Origin: an uncultured Mollicutes bacterium
Lineage (GTDB): Bacteria > Bacillota_I > Bacilli_A > RFN20 > CAG-826
Assembly (NCBI GenBank): GCA_945935945.1
Contig: CAMESA010000034.1
Location: forward strand, 1 to 8,497
Reading direction: 5' to 3'
Length of the DNA stretch: 8,497 bases
This document shows positions 1 through 5,557 of this stretch, one piece after another. How positions within the stretch are numbered: the stretch's first letter is position 1; each line of letters starts with the position of its first letter. A program made the position numbers and the translations under genes. The notes under the pieces are model-generated. The model was not told the origin of the DNA, did no database searches, and saw only the letters and a list, made by a program, of their open reading frames with translations.

Positions 1-61
1 TACTTCTTGTGCTATAGCACCGCTTATTTTGAAAGAGAGATGAACTACAGATTTCTGCAAG
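1..61. other. Non-coding left edge with a 12-bp palindrome
   Basis: No reading frame of note in either direction. GTGCTATAGCAC at 9-20 is a perfect 12-bp palindrome, and TTCTTG (4-9) is inverted as CAAGAA (58-63). On the minus strand this lies after the T-tract of the candidate small RNA, so it may belong to the leader or operator of a gene beyond the edge. No function can be assigned. Confidence 0.3.
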
Positions 62-137
62 AAAAAAGGAAAGATTGGCTACTTAGATCCTAGGCTTTCG
101 CCAGTACCTCTTTCTAGTGGATACACTAAACCACTAT
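62..137 (-). ncRNA. Candidate small structured RNA (about 76 nt) downstream of the dual-HEPN gene
   Basis: Seen on the minus strand: a hairpin with arms TAGTGG (136-131) and CCACTA (120-115) around a 10-base loop. It is followed by a longer stem in which GAAAGA (114-109) pairs with TCTTTC (74-69), GG (108-107) with CC (78-77) and TAC (106-104) with GTA (82-80), with small bulges. Inside it lies GGC-GAAA-GCC (102-93), a stem closed by a GNRA-type tetraloop. The structure ends in TTTTTT (67-62), as an intrinsic terminator would. A 17-base-spaced promoter-like pair ends just upstream, giving a predicted start near 137. No credible reading frame lies inside. I do not recognise an RNA family. It could be a free-standing RNA working with the neighbouring HEPN protein, or a leader with attenuator or riboswitch for a gene beyond the left edge. 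The ends are inferred. Confidence 0.5.
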
Positions 138-143
138 AAACTA

Positions 144-172
144 ATAGTAGGTAAAAACTATGATTTTTACAA
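144..172 (-). promoter_or_regulatory. Candidate sigma-70-type promoter for the structured RNA
   Basis: On the minus strand, TTGTAA (172-167) and TACTAT (149-144) each match 4 of 6 consensus -35 and -10 bases and are separated by exactly 17 bases. AT-rich sequence lies upstream. The predicted start, seven bases after the -10 element, falls at about 137, immediately before the first hairpin of the candidate RNA. The match is moderate and AT-rich DNA gives chance hits, so the support comes mainly from position: after a terminator and just before a structured, T-tract-ended element. Confidence 0.4.
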
Positions 173-200
173 TTTACAGAAAATTACCAATTTATAATGA

Positions 201-242
201 GTAAGAAAAAAGCACCTCTTTTTGGTTAAGAAGTGCATTTTT
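201..242 (-). terminator. Rho-independent terminator after the dual-HEPN gene
   Basis: On the minus strand GCACTTCTT (236-228) pairs with AAGAGGTGC (220-212), nine pairs including one G-U, around a 7-base loop. TTTTTT (211-206) and then CTT follow. It sits about 65 bases past the TAA stop of the dual-HEPN gene and would end the whole operon. A T-rich run at 238-242 means it could also act weakly on the plus strand, but there one pair becomes a C-A mismatch, so the minus orientation is better. Confidence 0.8.
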
Positions 243-300
243 CTTTTAGTGATTTGTATTAACTTTATTTTAAACTTAAGTAACATAGATTATTTCAGAG

Positions 301-2013
301 TTATTTGATTATCTTATATTCCTTTAGTAATCCAGACGAATATGAGAGTTCTTTCTTAAAATGATTTCTTGAAAGAAATTCTTCGAGAGCCATTAAGTCT
401 TGAGCATTATCGTTCAAAAAAATGACTTCATTTCCATCGCCAAGAATTAACTTGATAACTCTATTATAGTAATTGACGTCATTTAAAAGTTTTTCTAATT
501 TTTCAATATCAAGGCTTGAATTATTAATGAATCCGTTTTTAACGGCCATGTCCTTTTTATTGAAACAAGGATAATCTTTCAAAATCTCTCTTCCAAGCAT
601 AATTCCCAATTTATACTTTGCAGAAACAAGAACGTTAACAAAGTCGGTGCAGATCAATGTACCTGCGTACTTATAAATATCAAATGCGTTAACTTTTAAT
701 TCATCCAACAAAGCCTTAAAGGAATCAATAACGTAATCTAAAGTGAACTGCTGAACATTATCTCCATAAATAAAATAATCAGATAGAGCATACCCGTGGG
801 TTGAAAAATTCCTTATATACTTGATATCATCTACGCATTTGCTAGATAGCTTCAAATGCGTTAACGCAAGTTCAATAGACGAGATGTTTCCCTTTCTCTC
901 GATATCTCTTGTTTTGTATATATACTCTTCCAATTCTAAGGTGATTTTTGTCACCGCATCCGAAACAATAGAGGAAACAAGCCTGTAGTCTGAAACGGTA
1001 GAAGGAAGGCTTAGGATATAAATATTCTTATCTGTATAAAATTTTGGTTTATTTAACTTTTTTGCAAGCTCAAGATTGCATGTTGACTTTGTGTCTTTTC
1101 CGAACATCTTCACCCCGTTTGAATAAAGAAAATCTACAAGCGCGAACGGAGGCATTTCATTTGATAATTTTATGAAAGAATACATATCACAAATTTCAAG
1201 GATATAGTCGGTTTTGTAATAAGTTTTAGTAAGAGAACCTGCGAATATCTTCACCTTGTTCCCGTCTACTAGTCCGGAGATCTTAAAAGTAGGAAACCTG
1301 TGATTTCCTATTTCGATGTTAAATTGATTCAAATTACCGGAATTGTATTTTGAAAAATCGCCAATAATTGACGATGGCAGATCTTGATAATGATATTTTC
1401 TTATTTCTTGTTCCAAGTCAACGCCGCTAATTTCTGCAACAAAGCGGCCGTTAGATTTCTTAGAAATCTCTCCGCATGCAATCAGCGAAAAGATATCATC
1501 TTTTTTTATCAATGAATTTATAGATTCTTCCCTCAAGAAATTTAATACGATAAAGATTACGCCAGCTATCGTTATCTCCTTATCAAAATATTTTATTTCG
1601 TTGTTAAATCTAGTTTGATTCTTTAAACCTGAAAAATCAAAATTGAAAAATTCAAAATCTCGGTCACATAAATAAGCGTGGGCATTCATATTTCTTAAAA
1701 TTTCTAATATCCTACCCATCAGCTTTAGACTGTCCTCATTTTCCAACTTGAATATTTCCTTAGTTGCGTTCGGAAACATGATTTTAAGATCATCAATATT
1801 TGCGTATTTCATAAAAATATCGCATCCGAACGTTCCCTTTATTACCCTTTCAAGGTCAATTAGTCCCGTTAACAAATTAGCTTTAAAGAAAGAACTATAT
1901 TGCTTGAACTCGAATTTATGATGGCAATTATAAAAATCACTGGCTTTTGAATTTAAAAACCTAATCATTTCATTCTTGTCACTTCTTTTGTTTTTTAATG
2001 CAAAATAAGCCAT
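301..2013 (-). CDS. Putative dual-HEPN-domain RNA nuclease (unrecognised family)
   Basis: 570 residues; I do not recognise the family. It carries two RNxxxH motifs, R107-N-M-N-A-H112 and R401-N-F-S-T-H406. Each lies at the end of a predicted helix (about 94-108 and 377-401) and has another helix downstream (about 147-170 and 424-440). This is the layout of HEPN domains, whose RNxxxH residues form the metal-independent RNase site. Two such sites in one chain are characteristic of Cas13, but this protein is much shorter than typical Cas13, and no crRNA-binding regions or CRISPR repeats can be identified. The middle (about 190-340) looks strand-rich and the C-terminus (about 440-570) mostly helical. 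There is no Trp, signal peptide or membrane segment, so it is probably cytoplasmic. The ATG lies 8 bases after the methyltransferase stop. Its ribosome binding site AGGGGG overlaps that TAG, which suggests coupled translation. A terminator and a candidate small RNA follow. An RNA-cleaving toxin or abortive-infection effector is inferred from the motifs; activity and target are unknown. Confidence 0.65.
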   Translation of the reverse strand: MAYFALKNKRSDKNEMIRFLNSKASDFYNCHHKFEFKQYSSFFKANLLTGLIDLERVIKGTFGCDIFMKYANIDDLKIMFPNATKEIFKLENEDSLKLMGRILEILRNMNAHAYLCDRDFEFFNFDFSGLKNQTRFNNEIKYFDKEITIAGVIFIVLNFLREESINSLIKKDDIFSLIACGEISKKSNGRFVAEISGVDLEQEIRKYHYQDLPSSIIGDFSKYNSGNLNQFNIEIGNHRFPTFKISGLVDGNKVKIFAGSLTKTYYKTDYILEICDMYSFIKLSNEMPPFALVDFLYSNGVKMFGKDTKSTCNLELAKKLNKPKFYTDKNIYILSLPSTVSDYRLVSSIVSDAVTKITLELEEYIYKTRDIERKGNISSIELALTHLKLSSKCVDDIKYIRNFSTHGYALSDYFIYGDNVQQFTLDYVIDSFKALLDELKVNAFDIYKYAGTLICTDFVNVLVSAKYKLGIMLGREILKDYPCFNKKDMAVKNGFINNSSLDIEKLEKLLNDVNYYNRVIKLILGDGNEVIFLNDNAQDLMALEEFLSRNHFKKELSYSSGLLKEYKIIK

Positions 2014-2021
2014 ATTACCCC

Positions 2022-4439
2022 CTAATCTAATAGAACAAACTTGGCACCAGCCTTTTCCATTCTTTTTACCGTTACATTTTTGCAGATGTTAGATTCGTTA
2101 TTTGAAACGAGAATGAATGTTCTGGTTCCTCCGTCTTCTTTATTCAAATCCACCACTGCATGACCAACCGTTCCACTGCCGGCAAAAAAATCCATGACAA
2201 CAGAATTCTTATCGGTTGTCATTCTCACAAATTCCTTCATTAGCTTTAGCGGTTTTGGAGTCGAGAAATAGTCTCTTCTTCCAAAAAGCTCGCAAATCTC
2301 ATCCTTTGCAGATGAAGTAGTCCCGAAGCAATCGAAGGTTTTTGGAACTTCTGCTTCCTTTTCTTTAAGGACGCCATCTTCAATATATGGCTGCATGACT
2401 TTCTTCAATTGTGAATTATTGCTCTTTCTACAAATGATTATGTATTCGAAGTCAGTTTGTTTCTTGTTTGGATTAAGAACAACTCTATTAACATCAAAGA
2501 ACTCATGTTTCTTTTTCCATTTATGGAAACTTACAAATCCCTCTCCGAACACATCCTTGCAGATATTAAATAAATTAATGGATTCCCCTTCGTCAATGTT
2601 GATTACTAAGAACCCTTTGTCAGAGAGGAGTTCTTTGGAAAGCATTATCCTTTCTTTCATGAATGCGTGGTAGCCATCCTCATAACCGGAATCCTTGTAT
2701 CCGATATAATCGATATGCGAATTGTAAGGTGGATCGATCAATATAGAATCAATCTTCCCTTTATATGCTTTCTTCATCGAATTGAGCGTGCTTAGATTTT
2801 CTGACTCAATCACGTAATTCGTCCTTGATTCCCTTTTGATTAATCTCGCAGGGGAATTCGAGAACGCGTTGTTGTCCACTATCGCTTTTGAACTTACTGA
2901 CACCTCTTTTAAAGAAGAGCAATAAGCAAATGCCCATTCTCCAACATAGGTAATTAAATCACTACAATAAAGTGCTCCTAATGATGAGCAATTTGTGAAG
3001 CAGGATTTATTTACTATGTTGACATTATGCAAATCTAATCTAGTCATTTTGTCACATCCTGAGAAAGCGCCTCTTTCTAGCGTTATAACAGAATCAGGCA
3101 ATTTGATATGGCCAATAGCTTTCCAAGCCGGATAACAAACGATCTTCGACATGTCTTTGTTGTAAAGGACTCCATCCACCACTTTATAATAAGGCGATTT
3201 TGACTCAAAATGGATATTGCTGCAACCAACAAAAGGATTGTATCCAATATCGTTCAAAGATTCAGGAAACACAATGCATTCAATTCCCTTGCAGTTCCAG
3301 AAAGAGTTTCTATTTATTGTTTTAATTCCATCCAACAGTACAAGTCTCTTACTTTTTATTTTATTGAGAGTTCCGACTACAGAGGTCTTAAATCCATTGT
3401 AAATGACATCATCTTTAATGAAATAAGCCTTTGAATTATTTATTAATTCAAGCTTTGAACACCCCGAGAAAGGGTTGTTTTCCATCTTCTCTAATGATGC
3501 TGGCAACACTATTCTTTTGAATCTGTCGCAAAGGAAGAATGTGTGCTTGCAAATCACAGTCACACAATCAGGAACTACGAATACAGTTTCATCCCCTTTT
3601 ATGGAGCAATAGATCATAGTCTTTTTGTCAGCTGTGTATAAAGCACCATTTTCCATAACAAAGTGCTTTGATTCATTTGTCACTTCGATTAGAGGGCAAC
3701 CTGCAAATGGATTATTTCCCATTAACTCGACAGAGCATGGTATGTTAATTTTCCTTAGATTTTTGCAGTTATAGAAAGTGTCTCCACCCATATTTTTCAA
3801 TGTTGGCGGTAGTACCACTTCCTCGATTGATTGGTTATCCCAAAAAGACGAAGATTCAAGTTCTTCTATTCCATCAGGAACGATAACAATTTTAGAATTT
3901 CCTATATATTTCATGATTCTGTTTTCTTCTATAATGAAATCAGGATCGTTGTATTTATTTTCCGCTCTTTTTCTTAAAGAGATATTTCCTTTTTCCTCGA
4001 ATAAACCATATTCAAAGATATCACCGTTTTTAATTTTTGTTTTGTATTCTAGAACACCACTAACCAATCTCGATTTATATCTGCATTGCTTATCGGAAAG
4101 TGTCTCTTCATGCAATGAGTCATCCCAAACTGCAAACTCGATTTCATATCCCTTAAAAAGTGCTCCATTCTCTAAAAGAGAAAAATCGTTTACCTGATAT
4201 CCCAAAGTCAGTATTCTATTAACGAATTCAAGCTTCACGAAACTTTCGTGAGTGTCTAATTCGAATGCTTTATTATTGTTGATATAGACCATCTGATTAG
4301 CGGAATCAATCCTTATATAAGTGCCATTAAAATAAGTCTTCTCGAAAATATCAGGAATATGTTCAAAGAAGCGCATAGCTAAATATAGGGCAGTGTATTT
4401 CATGTTCTTGCTTAATCTTAAATCACTTAACTTAGGCAT
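2022..4439 (-). CDS. BspA-type leucine-rich repeat protein fused to a type III Mod-like adenine DNA methyltransferase
   Basis: 805 residues in three parts. Residues 1-165 are unrecognised. Residues about 168-530 are BspA-type (LRR_5) leucine-rich repeats, with units such as 'F..C..L..I..P..V' and a longer period marked by NPFAGC (243), NPFSGC (322) and NPFVGC (401). Residues about 538-805 are a beta-class amino-methyltransferase: motif IV DPPYN (569-573), motif V-VIII region ending in 'LVINIDEGE', motif X around STPKP (726-730), and SAM-binding motif I DFFAGSGT (750-757) followed by LNKEDGG. This IV-before-I order and wording match type III Mod subunits, which methylate adenine N6. The segment available for target recognition (about 640-715) is short compared with Mod. 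No Res subunit is nearby, so it appears to be an orphan enzyme. Its start overlaps the kinase gene by 8 bases (ATGCCTAA), with GGAGG 12 bases upstream. The role of the repeats, whether partner binding or target recognition, is inference. Confidence 0.85.
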   Translation of the reverse strand: MPKLSDLRLSKNMKYTALYLAMRFFEHIPDIFEKTYFNGTYIRIDSANQMVYINNNKAFELDTHESFVKLEFVNRILTLGYQVNDFSLLENGALFKGYEIEFAVWDDSLHEETLSDKQCRYKSRLVSGVLEYKTKIKNGDIFEYGLFEEKGNISLRKRAENKYNDPDFIIEENRIMKYIGNSKIVIVPDGIEELESSSFWDNQSIEEVVLPPTLKNMGGDTFYNCKNLRKINIPCSVELMGNNPFAGCPLIEVTNESKHFVMENGALYTADKKTMIYCSIKGDETVFVVPDCVTVICKHTFFLCDRFKRIVLPASLEKMENNPFSGCSKLELINNSKAYFIKDDVIYNGFKTSVVGTLNKIKSKRLVLLDGIKTINRNSFWNCKGIECIVFPESLNDIGYNPFVGCSNIHFESKSPYYKVVDGVLYNKDMSKIVCYPAWKAIGHIKLPDSVITLERGAFSGCDKMTRLDLHNVNIVNKSCFTNCSSLGALYCSDLITYVGEWAFAYCSSLKEVSVSSKAIVDNNAFSNSPARLIKRESRTNYVIESENLSTLNSMKKAYKGKIDSILIDPPYNSHIDYIGYKDSGYEDGYHAFMKERIMLSKELLSDKGFLVINIDEGESINLFNICKDVFGEGFVSFHKWKKKHEFFDVNRVVLNPNKKQTDFEYIIICRKSNNSQLKKVMQPYIEDGVLKEKEAEVPKTFDCFGTTSSAKDEICELFGRRDYFSTPKPLKLMKEFVRMTTDKNSVVMDFFAGSGTVGHAVVDLNKEDGGTRTFILVSNNESNICKNVTVKRMEKAGAKFVLLD

Positions 4440-5010
4440 CCTTTTCCAATTCCTCCATTATTATGTCGACTACTTCTTTAGGCTTTAGACTAGATGTATC
4501 AATTACCAAATAAGGGAGTTCCTTCATTTTGCAAAAATCAATCATCCTTCTATAGATGTTTTCAGATTGCTTTGCTTTTACTATATCACTATCATTTACA
4601 TCTCTTGAAATGAGTCTATTAACTATGGTTTCAGAAGGAGAATAAAGGATGACAGTTAGTTTTGGCTTTCCTAGCTTTTGAATCAACAGATCATAGACCT
4701 CTCCGTTATTATCAGATCCACTCCAAGCGTAATTAGAGGCAAAGTGTCTGTCAGTGACGATATTTTCATCTTTGAACATTTCGTACATATAGATGCTGCC
4801 TAGGCCATAAAACCAGGAAGTGAATACTCTGTTAGGATTCGCATTAACTTGGTCTCTAATTCTTATATATTCGTCAAATTTGTCCTCAGATTCATCAAAT
4901 AGGTAATGAAGAGGCTTCTCGACGAATTTGTACCCGAGTCTTTCTGATAGGAGTTTGCATGTTGTTGATTTTCCAACGCCATCCATACCCTCAATTGATA
5001 TATGGTTCAT
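4432..5010 (-). CDS. Thymidylate kinase-like deoxynucleoside monophosphate kinase
   Basis: 192 residues, close to the usual 200-213 of bacterial thymidylate kinases. The N-terminus has the P-loop G8-M-D-G-V-G-K-S-T16, in the 'IEG.DGvGKST' form typical of Tmk. D87-R-H89 followed by 'SNYAWSG' corresponds to the family's DRY motif and nucleoside-binding helix, with His replacing Tyr. Arginines R132 and R136 sit where the lid region is expected. The likely reaction is ATP-dependent phosphorylation of dTMP to dTDP in the cytoplasm; another dNMP substrate cannot be excluded because the match is divergent. Its start overlaps the phosphoesterase gene by 20 bases and is preceded by AAGGAGG nine bases upstream. 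The neighbouring NrdD and NrdG make a dNTP-supply role consistent. Confidence 0.85.
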   Translation of the reverse strand: MNHISIEGMDGVGKSTTCKLLSERLGYKFVEKPLHYLFDESEDKFDEYIRIRDQVNANPNRVFTSWFYGLGSIYMYEMFKDENIVTDRHFASNYAWSGSDNNGEVYDLLIQKLGKPKLTVILYSPSETIVNRLISRDVNDSDIVKAKQSENIYRRMIDFCKMKELPYLVIDTSSLKPKEVVDIIMEELEKDA

Positions 5011-5557
5011 CTTTGTTTTCCTCCTTGAGACTCATCATCTCCTGTAGCGTCACAGGTTCATAATTCGTGACATCTACCCCAGCGTTGAATGCCGGTTTAT
5101 CTTTGAAATATTGCTTGATTTGCACGTAAGCAATATCGTTTTTCTCTGTTTTGTTATGAATGTGTCCGTAGACATGGTACCCGCCCCTGCTAAATTCCAT
5201 CCAATCCATGACCGGATAATGACATAAGCAGACCTTTTTGCCGGAATCATCAATGAGTTTCATGAATTCGATTGACTCAAAGGCGTTTGATTCTTTTATT
5301 AACTCAAGCATCTTCAAATCGTGATTGCCGACGATAAGATGTTTGTGTCCATTAAGTCCTTTGAAAATTTCTATCGCTTTGATGTAATCATCCTCGGCTA
5401 TATCGCCAAGAACATACACGGTATCATTCTCATTGACTTTAGCGTTCCACCTTTTGATGATCTCGCTTTCCAATTCCTCAAGACCCGAAAATGGCCTGGA
5501 GCATTTATCGAAGACCCTTTGATCTCCGAGATGCGTATCTGAAATATAGTAGATCAT
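4991..5557 (-). CDS. Calcineurin-like metallophosphoesterase
   Basis: 188 residues containing every metal-ligand motif of the family in order: D7-T-H9, G51-D52, G77-N-H-D80, H113 in 'CHYP', and G131-H-I-H134. The late 'NAGVDV' (158-163) is typical of the compact single-domain phosphoesterases found in bacteria and phages. These enzymes hydrolyse phosphomono- or phosphodiesters with a two-metal centre; the substrate cannot be read from the sequence. The start codon overlaps the nrdD stop by one base (TGATG), and an AGGAAGG ribosome binding site lies just upstream, so translation is probably coupled. Its place between the reductase and the dNMP kinase hints at nucleotide or nucleic-acid processing, by inference only. 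Confidence 0.85.
   Translation of the reverse strand: MIYYISDTHLGDQRVFDKCSRPFSGLEELESEIIKRWNAKVNENDTVYVLGDIAEDDYIKAIEIFKGLNGHKHLIVGNHDLKMLELIKESNAFESIEFMKLIDDSGKKVCLCHYPVMDWMEFSRGGYHVYGHIHNKTEKNDIAYVQIKQYFKDKPAFNAGVDVTNYEPVTLQEMMSLKEENKDEPYIN

Noticed and set aside
1..25. Start of a minus-strand tRNA gene (GCGGTGCTATAGC...) running off the left edge
   Set aside because: The D-loop lacks the expected GG pair, the acceptor and T-arm are outside the window, and only a fragment can be judged.
40..93. Plus-strand 17-codon frame (starts MNYRFLQ) preceded by GAGAG
   Set aside because: It is very short, on the opposite strand to every gene, overlaps the structured RNA, and has no promoter or similarity to support it.
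173..198. Plus-strand promoter with perfect TATAAT at 193-198
   Set aside because: The only -35-like hexamer (TTTACA) is 14 bases away, too close, and transcription would run into the hairpin at 212-236 with no plus-strand gene beyond.
1..300. CRISPR array that would accompany a Cas13-like dual-HEPN protein
   Set aside because: No direct repeats with regular spacers are present here or elsewhere in the window; the only repeats are inverted and short.
301..2013. Assignment of the dual-HEPN protein to Abi_2 (AbiD/AbiF) or Cas13 itself
   Set aside because: The N-terminal motif pattern of Abi_2 proteins is not visible, and length and lack of an array do not fit Cas13; only the RNxxxH motifs are shared.
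3778..4197. Plus-strand open frame of 139 codons opposite the LRR-methyltransferase gene
   Set aside because: It mirrors a well-supported minus-strand gene, has a low-complexity Ser-rich translation and no ribosome binding site that I can see.
4235..4251. Near-perfect inverted repeat TCACGAAACTTTCGTGA inside the LRR-methyltransferase gene
   Set aside because: It lies fully within coding sequence, has no T-tract, and 8-base arms can occur by chance in a window this size.
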